From positions 147,539,850 through 147,603,849 of the forward strand of contig CM043949.1 in the NCBI GenBank assembly GCA_014529385.2: a DNA stretch of 64,000 nt, read 5' to 3'. Every line of letters begins with the position of its first letter. Within the stretch, counting starts at the first letter, position 1. Of the stretch, positions 19,087 through 31,483 are shown piece by piece. The translations under genes were made by a program, and so were the position numbers. The notes beneath the pieces are model-generated. The model was given only the letters and a program-made list of their open reading frames with translations, made no database searches and was not told the origin of the DNA. The stretch is from Adiantum capillus-veneris. Its lineage: Eukaryota; Streptophyta; Polypodiopsida; Polypodiales; Pteridaceae.

Positions 19087-20659
19087 ATGGCTTCAGGCAA
19101 TGATCAATCGACTCCCTCTGCATCTGGAGATGCAGGCTGGGATCACAACGAAGATTCAGGCAGAGAGTATGGCCCGCCTTGGCCTACTTAGGCGGAGCGG
19201 CGAGAGAGAGAGCGTCGCCAGTTGATCGGCGATGCAACAAAGATGATGCTCAATTTTGCCAAGGACCCAAAGATGGCAAAATATATGAACCAGACCTCTT
19301 TGGAAGAGGTACAGACGGAGTGGCAGAGAACCACAACACCACTCCCGAAACCCGCTCTCAAGAAACCTTCTGCCTCCAAGAAAATATACGGAGCAGGAAC
19401 TGGAGAACGTGGTTGATGCACGGATTGCTCAGCTTTTCGACGTGCAAAAGAAAGGCAAAAAGCAGAAGAAAGGTACTGACTTCCCGGGATATTTGGGTCG
19501 TCAGTCGACTTTTGACAAGGCAAAGAAATTGAAGAAGCGCGTCAAGTTTGAAGACCTACCCAGTTCTTCTTCTTCTTCTTCTGACAGTTCTTCTAGCTCT
19601 TCGAATTAGAGCGAAGAAGACAGAAAAAGCAAAAAGCGAAGCAAGACACAAAGCTTCGGAAAGGGCAAGAAAAAGGCAAAGAAGGCTACATCTCGCCCAG
19701 AGACTGACAGTTCTACTGAGGACTCGTGTACAGACAGCTTAGATTCCAATGACGGAAACTTTTATGCAAACAAGAAGATTTTTTTTTTTTTTTACAAAGC
19801 CAACCAGTATGACTTTCTCGAAGATAAAAGCAAGAAAGTCAGAGAGTTTAAGGAAGGTGGCCACTCGATCAAGTTTGATACTTTCTCAGGATACTCAGAT
19901 ACTTCGAAGGCTTTGTCTTTTATACAACAGTTCGACATCGCTTTCGCGGGAGGACGCTATTAAGAGCACTCCAAGATTCGGAGAGCTGCCTCTTATTTTA
20001 AGGGGAATGCTCGCACTTGGTGGTCCACGCTTCTATTAAGCAAGACTGTGCCAGTTACATGGCTGAAATTCAAGAGGCTTTTTATTTCTTCTTGGTTGAC
20101 TCAAGAGTTTGAGCGAGATATACGAGCTGCTTGGAACCATCTCCGGATGACCAAGAGCGATACAGTGAATTCTTACTGTGAAAGATTCTGGAGCTCTTTT
20201 CTACCCGCCTCTTCATTCAAGAAGATCTCGTTCAGAGAACAGATTGAGCGGTTTACCTTGAGTCTACCTACAGAGATCCGAGATCACTTCTTGGAACAGA
20301 AGTCAGCTTCTATTCAGGAGTTGATGAGTCATGCGACGCGGGGCTTTGCCATTCACTCTGGCAGTCTGACCTACCCCACAGATGAGGCTATGACACAACG
20401 AGCCAAACAGACTTCTGGGAATGAAAGTAGAAAGAAAAAAGAGCAACCCAGAGAAAAAAGAAAAAGGATGCACAACCCAAGCTCACTCCTGAGGAGAGAG
20501 CTCGCTTCATCAGAGAGGGGAAGTGCTTTGGATGCGGGGAACATGGACATATCTCCGCGAAGTGCCCTAAAAAAGGCACAGAAAGAACAGAATGATAAAG
20601 ACGACGACAGGCCTAAGAGTTCGAGAGCAGCTGAGGAATGTGGCAAAAAAGGCAGATAG
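19087..20659 (+). pseudogene. Gag of chromovirus A
   Basis: It starts at MASGNDQSTPSASGDAGWDH and follows one main frame with stops. Regions: an acidic N-terminus, a Lys-rich segment with poly-Ser (SSSSSSDSSSSS) ended by a TAG at 19607-19609 that B also has, then the gag capsid region (WLKFKRLFISSWLTQEFERD, TEIRDHFLEQKSASIQEL) and a zinc knuckle near 20530 (CFGCGEHGHISAKCP-like, partly frameshifted). It is inactive. Confidence 0.75.
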
Positions 20660-20699
20660 AAAAGCAGAACTGGTACCACATGGCGTGGGACCTGCACCG

Positions 20700-22798
20700 A
20701 ATCTAATGAATGAAAGTACAAACTTTGCCGCTTTTGGGGCAAAGTGAAGGATCAGGAAGCCCTTTTGAAGGAGCCAAGGCCAACTTCTTTGCACATGGAA
20801 TTGGCGGCTCGATTTGGAACTACGCCCGACAGACTGACACCACAGGCGGAGGTAGTTCGACTGGCACCCGGATGGGATGTTGCCATTACACCGAGCATTG
20901 GCAAACTTCGTTTGCAATGACAGGGGTGTTCAGGGCACGCGAGTGACGTTCTACTCGGGATCCCTTGGTACCACAAGAACTACGCCGTGGTTGACTACCG
21001 GGCCGAGAAAGCGACTTTGATAAATGAAGGGCTTAGAGATTGTACTTGATGAACTTCAGTTTTCTTACTCATTCTTTTGGGAGAACTGAACGATGGATAA
21101 AAGTTGAATATGTTTTGACCTGAAGAAAAGAACGCCAAGATTTTTTTTCTCCACGCTCATGCCGATTGGTTTTGAGAGGGCCTGAAGATCATACCATTGA
21201 TCTGATATCTGCAAGCACGCCACCGAATCGGCCACCTTATCGTGTGAGCCGAGTACAGAATGAAAAGATTATGAACTCAGTGAAAGACCTCTTGGAAAAG
21301 GGTCTTGTCCAGCCTAGTACTTCACCATATTGCTCTCCAGTGTTGTTGGTTTTGAAGAAAGACGGATCTTGGAGAATGTGCATCGATTATATCACTCTCA
21401 ACGAAATCACCATCAAGAACAGATTTCCGATTCCTAGGATCGATGATATACTCGACAGGTTACAGGGATCCTCGTGCTTTAGCAGGCTACAAGGCAGCTT
21501 TTCGGACGACTTTTGGGTTATTTGAGTTTTTGGTGATGTCTTTTGGCTTAACCAATGCTCTTGCGACATTTAACCGGATGATGGATAGGATTTTTCGAGA
21601 GTACAGGCTATTTGTTGGCACTTTCTTTGACGACATCATTGTTTTCTCCAAGAATGAGGCAGAACACAGAGATCATCTGCTTCAAGTCTTTCAGGCATTA
21701 CGAGATCACACATTAGTGATTAATGCTAAGAAAAGTGAATTTTTCCTACCAGAGATACATTTTTTGGGACACATTGTGTCAACAGCAGGAGTGCAAATGA
21801 ACCCGGCCAAGATAGAGACTATCCGTGATTGGCCCGATTTGAGGAATGTCCATGAAGTTAGAAGCTTCTTGGGACTGTGTTCGTACTACAGGCGGTTCAT
21901 ACGAAAGTTTGTAGAGGTTGCTTCCCCTTTGCATACCTTGACACAAAAAGGGGTACCTTTTTCGTGGGGACCCACAGAGGTGACTGCCTTTCGGACACTG
22001 AAAGAGAAATTGACTACGGGACCTATTTTGACTTTGCCGGACTTGCAGAAGTCATTTGAAGTATATTGTGATGCTTGTGGTTGTAGTCTGGGTGCGGTCT
22101 TGATGCAAGAAGGCCATGTCATAGCTTACGAGAGTCGTTTTTTCTCTAGGCCGGAGATGACAGCACAGATCTATGAGAAAGAGCTTTTGGCGGTTATCCA
22201 TGCTCTTACTCAGTGGCGGCATTACCTACTCGGAGCGGATTTTACTATCTTTACAGACCATCAGAGTTTGCGCTACTTCTTGTCATAGAAGCAGCTTTCG
22301 GAAAAGCAGATGCGGTGGACGAACATCTTGTCATAATTCCACTTCCAGATTGTCCATGTGCAGGGACAGAAGAATGTGGTGGCAGATGCTTTGTCTCGGA
22401 AACCGTTAGTTCTGGCTATTTCCGCGATACATCATAGGAGCTTCGAGGATATGGTCGATCAGTATGCCACAGATACAGATTTTGCAGATATTTTCACACG
22501 GATACGAGATGGGGAGACAGTAGCGGGATACTCCCTTCGGGAAGGCTACTTGATGAAAAAGACTGTTGTGCGTTGCACAGCCATTGAGGGAAAAGGTTAT
22601 GACTGAATGCCACTGTCCACCTTTTTACGGGTCACCGCGGCATTGCTACCACCATGAAAGGGGTAGAGAGATACTTCTTTGGGCCGAGACTCAAAAAGGA
22701 TATGGAAGAGTTTGTGCGCAGTTGCTCAGTATGCCAGAAGGTCAAGTTTGACAGGCATAAGGCACAAGGATTGTTACAACCTTTACCCATACCCACCC
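20700..22798 (+). pseudogene. Pol of chromovirus A, 5' part (protease, RT, RNase H, integrase start)
   Basis: The protease remnant at 20750-21050 reads EGAKANFFA where an Asp-Gly-Ala triad is expected, followed later by VLLGIPWYHKNYAVVDY. RT (about 21166-22000) keeps KDGSWRMCIDYITLN and FFDDIIVFS but has lost about 60 bp with the first catalytic Asp. RNase H (22070-22400) has YCDACGCSLGAVLMQ and FTDHQSLRYF, then a stop at 22287. The integrase zinc-binding region (about 22610-22760) has HRGIATTMKG and CSVCQKVKFDRHKA. The gene is cut at 22798 by element B and resumes at 29325. Confidence 0.8.
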
Positions 22799-23355
22799 TG
22801 TCACAAAGTGATGACGTGGCGGACAGCAGAAACCCTAATTTCTGCCAGAAACCCTAAAATTCCTGCAAACCCTAATTTTTGCCAAAAACCCTAAATTCCG
22901 GAAATCGCGGAGGCGGATTATTATAAAAATAAAAAAAAAATAAAAATTGGAAAATAATGAGCGACGCGAATTTTGCTTTTGCTTTTTTTTTATATAAAAA
23001 AAAGAGAAAAGACTCTCTAAGAGAGAGAGAGAACTGATGCTTTTGATTTTAAAAGCTTTTGGGGCTCTGCTTTTGGGCATCCCTTGTAACCTTTAAATTA
23101 GTGGTGAGGGCCTCACTTCTTAGGGCATCTGGACGCAGAGTCTGAGAGTGAAACCCTAACCGCTCTCTTGTACTTTGATGATTGATTAATACAAAAAGAA
23201 ATACCGAAAGGGGCGCCAGTCTTTGGGGCCAATATCTCTAGGCACGGAACTCCGCCGGGCCAGTGCAAATCTATTGTGATCTGTGAATTGTTTTGAAGTG
23301 GTTATTTGGTGCTGTCGCGGTTGATTCTTGACTTGGAGTGTCCAAGTTTGTTACA
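22799..23355 (+). repeat. 5' LTR of chromovirus B
   Basis: 557 bp. It shares with the 3' LTR of B a version of the A/T-rich zone (AGAAAAGACTCTCTAAGAG) that differs from the version in both LTRs of A, so A and B pair correctly with their own partners. Confidence 0.9.
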
Positions 23356-23427
23356 GTGGTATCAGAGCACGGCCGATTTCTCTTCTACGGGAAATCCGAT
23401 CCCCGAATTTTTTTTTCCGCGGCACCT

Positions 23428-25000
23428 ATGGCTTCAGGCAATGATCAGTCGACTCCCTCTGCATCTGGAGATGCGGGCTGGGATCACAACGAAGATTCAG
23501 ACAGAGAGTATGGCCCGCCTCGGCCTACTCAGGCGGAGCAAAGAGAGATGGAGCGTCGTCAATTGATTGGTGATGCAACAAAGATGATGCTCAATTTTGC
23601 CAAGGACCCGAAGATGGCAAAATATATGAATCAGACCTCTTTGGAAGAGGTACAGACAGAGTGGCAGAGAACCACAACACCACTCCCGAAACCCGCTCTC
23701 AAGAAACCTTCTGCCTCCAAGAAATATACGGAGAAGGAACTGGAGAACGTGGTTGATGCACGGATTGCTCAGCTTTTCGACGTGCAAAAGAAAGGCAAAA
23801 AGCACGGCAAAAAGCAGAACAAAGGTACTGACTTCCCGGGATATTTGGGTCGTCAGTCGACATTCGACAAAGCAAAGAAACGGAAGAAGCGTGTTCGATT
23901 TGAAGGAGTACCCAGTTCTTCTTCTTCTTCTTCTGACAGTTCTTCTAGCTCCTCGGATTAGAGCGAAGAAGACAGAAAAAAAAAAGCAAAAAGCGAAGCA
24001 AGACACAAAGCTTCGGAACGGGCAAGAAAAAGGCAAAGAAGGCTACATCTCGCCCAGAGACTGACAGTTCTACTGAGGACTTGTCTACAGACAGCTCAGA
24101 TTCCGATGACGGAAAGTTTTATGCGAACAAGAAGAATTTTTACAAAGCCAACCAGTATGACTTTCTCGAAGATAACAGCAAGAAAGTCCGAGAGTTTAAG
24201 GAAGGTGGCCACTCGATCATGTTTGATACTTTTTCAGGATACTCAGATGCTTCGAAGGCTTTGTCTCTTATACAGCAGTTTGACATCGCTTTCGCGGGAG
24301 GACGCTATTCAGAGCACTCCAAGATTCGGAGAGCTGCCTCTTACTCTGAGGGGAATGCTCGTACTTGGTGGTCCACGCTTCTATTAAGCAAGATTGTGCC
24401 AGTTACATGGCTGAAATTCAAGAGGCTTTTTATTTCTTCTTGGTTGACTCAAGAGTTTGAGCGAGATATGCGAGCTGCTTGGAACCATCTCCGGATGACC
24501 AAGAGCGATACAGTGAATTCTTATTGTGAAAGATTCTCGAGCTCTTTTCTACCCGCATCTTCATTCAAGAAGATCTCATTCAGAGAACAGATTGAGCGGT
24601 TTACCTTGGGTCTACCTACAGAGATCCGAGACCACTGCTTGGAACAGAAGTCAGCTTCTATTCAAGAGTTGATGAGTCATGCGAAGCGGGGCTTTGCCAT
24701 TCACTCTAGCAGTCTGACCTACCCCACAGATGAGGCCATGACACAACGAGCCGAACAGACTTCTGGGAATGAAAGTAGAATGAAAAAGAGCAACCTAGAG
24801 AAAAAAAAGGATGCACGACCCAAGCTTACTCCTGAGGAGAGAGCTCGCTTCATCAGAGAGGGGAAGTGCTTTGGATGCGGGAAACATGGACATATTTCCG
24901 CAAAGTGCCCTGATAAGGCACAGAAAGAACAGAATGATAAAGACGACGACAGGTCTGAGAGTTCGAGAGCAGCTGAGGAATGTGGCAGAAAAGGCAGATA
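23428..25000 (+). pseudogene. Gag of chromovirus B
   Basis: The ATG at 23428 begins MASGNDQSTPSASGDAGWDH. The first part stays open to a TAG at 23959-23961 just after a poly-Ser run, the same place as in A. A five-base difference in an A-run then moves the frame, and a second open frame (24081-25001) covers the capsid region (FSGYSDASKALSLIQQFDIAF, ARTWWSTLLLSKIVPVTWLK) and a CCHC knuckle (CFGCGKHGHISAKCP). The conserved TAG could be an inherited lesion or a readthrough site; A and B cannot distinguish these. Confidence 0.8.
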
Positions 25001-25009
25001 GAAAAGCAG

Positions 25010-28000
25010 AACTGGTACCACATGGCGTGGGACTTGCACCGAATCAAATGAATGAAAGTACAAACTTTGCCGTTTTTTTTTGGGGCAAAGTGAAGGATCA
25101 AGAAGCTCTTTTGAAGGAGCCAAGGCCAACTTCTTTTCACTTGGAATTGGCGGCTCGATTTGGAACTGCGCCCGACAGACTGACGCCACTGGCGGAGGTA
25201 GTTCGACTGGCACCCGGATGGGATGTTGCCATTACACCGAGCATTGGCAAACTTTGTTTGCAATGACAGGGGTGTTCAGGGCACGCGAGTGACGTTCTAC
25301 TCGGGATCCCTTGGTACCACAAGAACTACGCCGTGGTTGACTACCGGGCCGAGAAAGCGACTTTGATAAATGAAGGGCTTAGAGATTGTACTTGATGAAC
25401 TTCAGTTTTCTTACTCATTCTTTTGGGAGAACTGAACCATGGATAAAAATTGAATATGTTTTGACCTGAAGAAAAGAACGCCAAGATTTTTTTTCTCCAC
25501 GCTCATGCCGATTGCTTTTGAGAGGGCCTGAAGATCATACCATTGATCTGATATCTGGAAGCACACCACCGAATCGGCCACCTTATTGTGTGAGCCGAGT
25601 ACAGAATGAAAAGATTATGAACTCAGTGAAAGACCTCTTGGAAAAGGGTCTTGTCCAGCTTAGTACTTCACCGTATTGCTCTCCAGTGTTGTTGATTTTG
25701 AAGAAAGACAGATCTTGGAGAATGTGCATCGATTATAGCACTCTCAACGAAATCACCATCAAGAACAGATTTCCGATTCCTAGGATCGATGATATACTCG
25801 ACAGGTTACAGGGATCCTCGTGCTTTAGCAGGATTGACTTGAAGAGTGGATATCATCAGATCAGGATAGCACCTGGAGATGTCTTCAAGACAGCCTTTCG
25901 GACGACTTTTGGGTTATTTGAGTTTTTGGTGATGCCTTTTGGCTTAACCAATGCTCCTGCGACATTTAACCGGATGATGGACAAGATTTTTCGAGAGTAC
26001 AGGCTATTTGTTGGCACTTTCTTTGACGACATCATTGTTTTCTCCAAGAATGAGGCAGAACACAGAGATCATCTGCTTCAAGTCCTTCAGGCATTACGAG
26101 ATCACACGTTAGTGATTAATGCAAAGAAAAGTGAATTTTTCCTACTAGAGATACACTTTTTGGGACACATTGTGTCAGCAGCAGGAGTGCGAATGGACCC
26201 GGCCAAGATAGAGACTATCCGTGATTGGCCCGATTTGAGGAATGTCCATGAAGTTAGAAGCTTCTTGGGACTGTGTTCGTACTACAGGCGGTTCATACGA
26301 AAGTTTGCAGAGGTTGCTTCCCCTTTGCATATCTTGACACAGAAAGGAGTACCTTTTTCGTGGGGACCCACAGAGGTGACTGCCTTTTAGACATTGAAAG
26401 AGAAATTCACTACAGGACCAGATTTGACTTTGCCGGACTTGTAGAAGTCATTTGAAGTATTTTGTGATGCTTGTGGTCGTAGTCTGGGTGCGGTCTTGAT
26501 GCAAGAAGGCCATGTCATAGCTTACGAGAGCCGTTTGTTCTCTAGGCCGCAAATGATAGCACAGATCTATGGGAAAGAGCTTTTGGCGGTTATCCATGCT
26601 CTTACTCAGTGGCGGCATTACCTACTCGGAGCGGATTTTACTGTCTTTACAGACCATCAGAGTTTGCGCTACTTCTTGTCACAGAAGCAGCTTTCGGAAA
26701 AGCAGATGCGGTGGGCGAACATCTTGTCACAGTTTCACTTCCAGATTGTCCATGTGCAGGGACAGAAGAATGTGGTGGCAGATGCTTTGTCTCGGAAACC
26801 GTTGGTTCTGGCTATTTCCGCGATACATCATAGGAGCTTCGAGGATATGGTCGATCAGTGTGCCACAGATACAGATTTTGCAGATATTTTCACACGGATA
26901 CGGGATGGGGAGACAGTAGCTGGATACTCCCTTCGGGAAGGCTACTTGATGAAAAAGACTATGTTGTGCGTTACACAGCCGTTGAGGGAAAAGGTTATGA
27001 CTGATTGCCACTGTCCACCTTTTACGGGTCACCGCGGCATTGCTACCACCATGAAAGGGGTAGAGAGAGATTTCTTTTGGCGGAGACTGAAGAAGGATGT
27101 GGAAGATTTTGTGCGCAGTTGCTTGGTATGCCAGAAGGTCAAGTTTGACAGGCATAAGGCACAGGGATTGTTACAGCCTTTACCCATACCCACCCGCCCC
27201 TGGGAAAGTATTGAAATGGATTTCATTTTTTTTTATCTCCCGAGAATACAGAATGATCACGATGATTTTCCGATTACATGGCACGCCTGAGACGATTGTC
27301 TCCGACAGAGACCCCAGATTTATGAGTTTGTTTTGGAAGGCAATTTGGGAGAACATTGGCACGCGGTTGCAGTTCTCATCATCGTTCCACTTGCAGACTG
27401 ACGGGCAATCTGAGATTGCCAATTCAGTGATTTTAGATTTATTGAAGTCTTGTATCTCGCATCAGAAGACTCAATGGGAAAAGAACTTACCTTTGGTGGA
27501 ATTTGCCTACAATAACACGATACACTCTTCGACGGGGAAGATGCCATGTGAGATTGTTGAAACTGCTGCGAAGGTTCCATCCTTCCTGAGCACGAAAAAT
27601 TAGAAATTTGAAGCGGATGAATATTCGCGAGATTTGGATACGGCTTTTGCCAAGGTTCGCGAGACTTTGCAGAAGTCTCAAGAACGACAGAAAAAGGCAG
27701 CGGATCGCCATCGTCGCGACTGGAAACTGAAGGAGGATGATTGGGTGCTCTTATTTTTTAGAAGGCACGCCTAAGAAAGAAACAGGGAAAGGAGAGGCTT
27801 TTTCCAAAGCTTAGTATGTGATACTACGGACCTTTCCAGATTACTGACAAGATAAATGATGTCTCCTTCCGATTGAAACTGCCAGATACTTGGAGGATTC
27901 ATAATGCATTGCATGTGAGTCTCTTGAACCCTGTTAAGGGTGATGTGCCTGATGATGGGGAGCCTGATGAGCAACCCGAAGTGGAAGAAAACGAGGAGAT

Positions 28001-28172
28001 CCTTGTTCCTGAACAGATTTTGGCACATAATGATACGAAGAAAGGTAAAGTCCGAAGGCGGTTCTTGGTTAAGTTCAAGAACTTTCCTGCATTTGATGCG
28101 AAGTGGATGGAGGAGGAGGACCTAGCAGATACTCCTCGGATTGTGAAACTTTACCTCGATGTTTTGGTTTAG
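25010..28172 (+). pseudogene. Pol of chromovirus B (protease to chromodomain)
   Basis: Protease remnant 25080-25440 (EGAKANFFS in place of an Asp-Gly-Ala site, later VLLGIPWYHKNYAVVDY). RT 25512-26390 is well kept, with RIDLKSGYHQIRIAPGDVFK, VMPFGLTNAPATFNRMMD and FFDDIIVFS. RNase H 26396-26830 follows a TAG at 26388 and has HVIAYESRLFSRP, TDHQSLRYF and NVVADALSRKP. Integrase 26950-27720 has a zinc-binding part with CLVCQKVKFDRHKA and a core with ETIVSDRDPRFMSLFW and LQTDGQSEIAN, but the stretch between QNDHD and IFRLHG is missing, with it the first catalytic Asp. A chromodomain ends the protein (27990-28172; RRRFLVKFKNFPAFDAKWMEE). Chromodomains guide integration to heterochromatin in this clade. 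Confidence 0.85.
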
Positions 28173-28590
28173 CATAGTCTACTCCAAACGGAACCCAGAA
28201 ACTCAGCTTGGCCGAAGATCTGGTGCAGTGGGATGCACAAGAGGGGAGTCGCTCCACTCCTTTGTCAACAGATGCCTCGATTTTGATACTAAAGTCACTG
28301 ATGTCTCGTTGAGCTTCAGGGATACTGAGAGCTGACAGTATTCTGCTGGATGACTTTATGAAATGGAATTCCTGATTATGATACTGATTTGTTCTTGACT
28401 TCTTGTGAGTGCAGGAACTGATAGCCGAAATGACTGCAGCATTTTGGTCTGATTGATCTCGAATAGACATGGTTGCAATAGGGGTTAGTCAATCGGACAT
28501 CGTTGAGGTCCCGATTGGACCTAGATGTGATTGCTAGCTACATTGCCGATAAATCATGGTCTAAGATCCGAATGAATGTTGAATGTCATG

Positions 28591-28640
28591 TGATGTCCTG
28601 TGATGTCTGGTGATGTCCTGTGATGTCGTGTGATGTGACT
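28591..28640 (+). repeat. 10-bp tandem repeat in the 3' UTR of chromovirus B
   Basis: About five units of TGATGTC(C/T/G)(T/G)G. The same array stands at 30721-30770 in A. It lies after the chromodomain stop and before the polypurine tract. Confidence 0.7.
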
Positions 28641-28778
28641 GTCGATTTTGTACATGTGCTAGATGTGTGTTCCTAGTACGTAGGTACTAACAGTCAGTGT
28701 CTGCTAAGACGGTTTATGGCTTTTGTCGGTTTTGCAGGCGTAATCGCGGTCGATTACAATGCTTTCAAGAGGGGGGTA

Positions 28779-29324
28779 TGTCACAAAGTGATGACGTGGC
28801 GGACAGCAGAAACCCTAATTTCTGCCAGAAACCCTAAAATTCCTGCAAACCCTAATTTTTGCCAAAAACCCTAAATTCCGGAAATCGCGGAGGCGGATTT
28901 TTTTTTTTTTTTTTTTTGGAAAATGATGAGCGACGCGAATTTTGCTTTTGCTTTTTTTTTATAAAAAAAAAAGAGAAAAGACTCTCTAAGAGAGAGAGAG
29001 AACTGATGCTTTTGATTTTAAAAGCTTTTGGGGCTCTGCTTTTGGGCATCCCTTGTAACCTTTAAATTAGTGGTGAGGGCCTCACTTCTCAGGGCATCTG
29101 GACGCAGAGTCTGAGAGTGAAACCCTAACCGCTCTCTTGTACTTTGATGATTGATTAATACAAAAAGAAATACCGAAAGGGGCGCCAGTCTTTGGGGCCA
29201 ATATCTCTAGGCACGGAACTCCGCCGGGCCAGTGCAAATCTATTGTGATCTGTGAATTGTTTTGAAGTGGTTATTTGGTGCTGTCGCGGTTGATTCTTGA
29301 CTTGGAGTGTCCAAGTTTGTTACA
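28779..29324 (+). repeat. 3' LTR of chromovirus B
   Basis: 546 bp, partner of 22799-23355. It has a long T-run (28899-28917) where the 5' LTR has an A-rich stretch, plus a few substitutions. Confidence 0.9.
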
Positions 29325-30303
29325 CACCCACCCCTGGGAAAGTATTGCAATGGATTTCATTTTTGATCTCCCAAGAACACAGAATGATCACGATGATTTT
29401 CCGATTACATAGCACGTATGAGACGATTGTCTCCGACAGAGACCCCAGATTTATGAGTTTGTTTTGGAAGGCAATTTGGGAGAACATTGGCACGCAGTTG
29501 CAGTTCTCGTCATCGTTCCACTTGCAGACTGACGGGCAATTTGAGATTGCCAATTCAGTGACTTTAGATTTATTGAAGTCTTGTATCTCGGATCAGAAGA
29601 CTCAATGGGAAAAGAACCTATCTTTGGTGGAATTTGCCTACAGTAACACGATACACTCTTCGACGGGAAAGACGCCATGTGAGATTGTTGAAAGTGCTGC
29701 GAAGGTTCCATCCTTCCTGAGCACGAAAGATTAGATATTTGAAGCGGATGAATATTCGCGAGATTTGGATACGGCTTTTGCCAAGGTTCGCGAGACTTTG
29801 CAATAGTCTCAAGAACGACAAAAAAAGGCAGCGGATTGCCATCGTCGCGACTTGAAACTGAAGGAGGATGATTGGGTGCTCTTACTTTTGAGAAGGCACG
29901 CCTACGAAAGAAAAAGGGAAAGGAGAGGCTTTTTCCAAAGCTTAGTATGTGATACTACGGACCTTTCCAGATTAATGACAAGATAAATGATGTCTCCTTC
30001 CGATTGAAACTGCCAAATACTTGGAGAATTCACAATGCATTGCATGTGAGTCTCTTGAAAACTTTTAAGGGTGATGTGCCTGATGATGGGGAGCCTGATG
30101 AGCAACCCGCAGTGGAAGAAAACGAGGAGATCCTTGTTCCTAAACAGATTTTGGCACATAATGATACGAAGAAAGGTAAAGTCCGAAGGCGGTTCTTGGT
30201 TTAGTTCAAGAACTTTCCTGCATTTGATGCGAAGTGGATGGAGGAGGAGGACCTAGCAGATACTCCTCGGATTGTGAAACTTTACCTCGATCTTTTGGTT
30301 TAG
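29325..30303 (+). pseudogene. Pol of chromovirus A, 3' part (integrase core to chromodomain)
   Basis: It continues the integrase interrupted at 22798. It keeps ETIVSDRDPRFMSLFW and LQTDGQFEIANSV, but lacks the same segment with the first catalytic Asp as B. A stop after SFLSTKD (29732-29734) matches the stop after FLSTKN in B. The chromodomain (30128-30303) is interrupted by one TAG in KVRRRFLV-FKNFPAF. The 3' UTR (30304-30909) includes the 10-bp array at 30721-30770. Confidence 0.8.
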
Positions 30304-30909
30304 CATAGTCTACTCCAAACGAAACCCAGAAACTCAGCTTGGCCGAAGATCTGGTGCAGTGGGATGCACAAGAGGGGAGTTACTCCGCTCCTTTGTCAAC
30401 AGATGCCTCGATTTTGATACTAAAGTCACTGATGTCTCTTTGAGCTTCAGGGATATTGAGAGCTGACAGTATTCTACTGGATGACTTTATGAAATGGAAT
30501 TCCTGATTATGATACTGATTTGTTCTTGACTTCTTGTGAGTGCAGGAACTGATAGCCGAAATGACTACAGCATTTTGGTCTGATTGATCTCGAATAGACA
30601 TGGTTGCAATAGGGGTTAGTCAATCGGACATCGATGAGGTCCCGATTGGACCTAGATGTGATTGCTAGCTACATTGCCGATAAATCATGGTCTAAGATCC
30701 GAATGAATGTTGAATGTCATGTGATGTACTGTGATGTCTGGTGATGTCCTGTGATGTCGTGTGATGTGACTGTCGATTTTGTACATGTGCTAGATGTGTG
30801 TTCCTAGTACGTAGGTACTAACAGTCAGTGTCTCATAAGACGGTTTATGGCTTTTGTCGGTTTTGCAGGCGTAATCGCGGTCGATTACAATGCTTTCAAG
30901 AGGGGGGTA

Positions 30910-31478
30910 TGTCACAAAGTGATGACGTGGCGGACAGCAGAAACCCTAATTTCTGCCAGAAACCCTAAAATTCCTGCAAACCCTAATTTTTGCCAGAAAC
31001 CCTAATTTCCGGAAATCGCGGAGGCTGAAATTTATTATTAAAAAAAAAAATGAAAAATGATGAGCGACACAAATTTCGCTTTTTCTCTACTTAAATGAGA
31101 AAGAGAGAGAGAATGCTTTTGCTTTCATGTTTTGACTCTCTGTGAGAGAGAGAGAGAGCAATTGCTTTTGATTTGAAGCTTTTGGGGCTCTGCTTTTGGG
31201 CATCCCTTGTAACCTTTAAATTAGTGGTGAGGGTCTCACTTCTCAGAGCATCTGGACGCAGAGTCTGAGAGTGAAACCCTAACCGCTCTTTTGTACTTTG
31301 ATGATTGATTAATATAAAAAGAAATACCGAAAGGGGCGCTAGTCTTTGGGGCCAATATCTCTAGGCACGGAACTCCGTCGGGCCAGTGCAAATCTATTGT
31401 GATCTGTGAATTGTTTTGAAGTGGTTATTTGGTGCTGTCGGGGTTGATTCTTGACTTGGAGTGTCCAAGTCTGTTACA
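30910..31478 (+). repeat. 3' LTR of chromovirus A
   Basis: 569 bp, TGTCACAAAG to CTGTTACA. It shares the A-type middle zone (TTATTATTAAAAAAAAAAA) with the 5' LTR at 18451. The target duplication AGCTC follows. Confidence 0.9.
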
Positions 31479-31483
31479 AGCTC

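Larger units (their letters stand above)
22799..29324 (+). mobile_element. Ty3/chromovirus B (innermost of the nest)
   Basis: LTRs 22799-23355 and 28779-29324, with a perfect target duplication CACCC at 22794-22798 and 29325-29329. It is inserted in the integrase gene of A, whose reading continues across it (CCCACCC then ACCCCTGGGAAAG, matching the uninterrupted CCCACCCGCCCCTGGG in B itself at about 27188). The primer site GTGGTATCAGAGC follows the 5' LTR, and a purine tract (AAGAGGGGGGTA) precedes the 3' LTR. It is the youngest insertion of the nest and the most complete chromovirus here, yet its proteins carry stops and an integrase deletion. Confidence 0.9.
18451..31478 (+). mobile_element. 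Ty3/chromovirus A (third level), split by its sister B
   Basis: LTRs 18451-19015 and 30910-31478, with a perfect target duplication AGCTC at 18446-18450 and 31479-31483. The internal sequence 19016-22798 continues at 29325-30909 after the inserted element B. It encodes gag, protease, RT, RNase H, integrase and a C-terminal chromodomain, all broken. Besides lesions shared with B it has its own RT deletion (near 21485), which removes the segment with the first catalytic Asp (IDLKSGYHQIRI in B). Confidence 0.9.

Noticed and set aside
28591-28640. Short regular repeats as a possible CRISPR-like array
   Set aside because: Units of 10 bp without spacers, in a plant retrotransposon 3' UTR.
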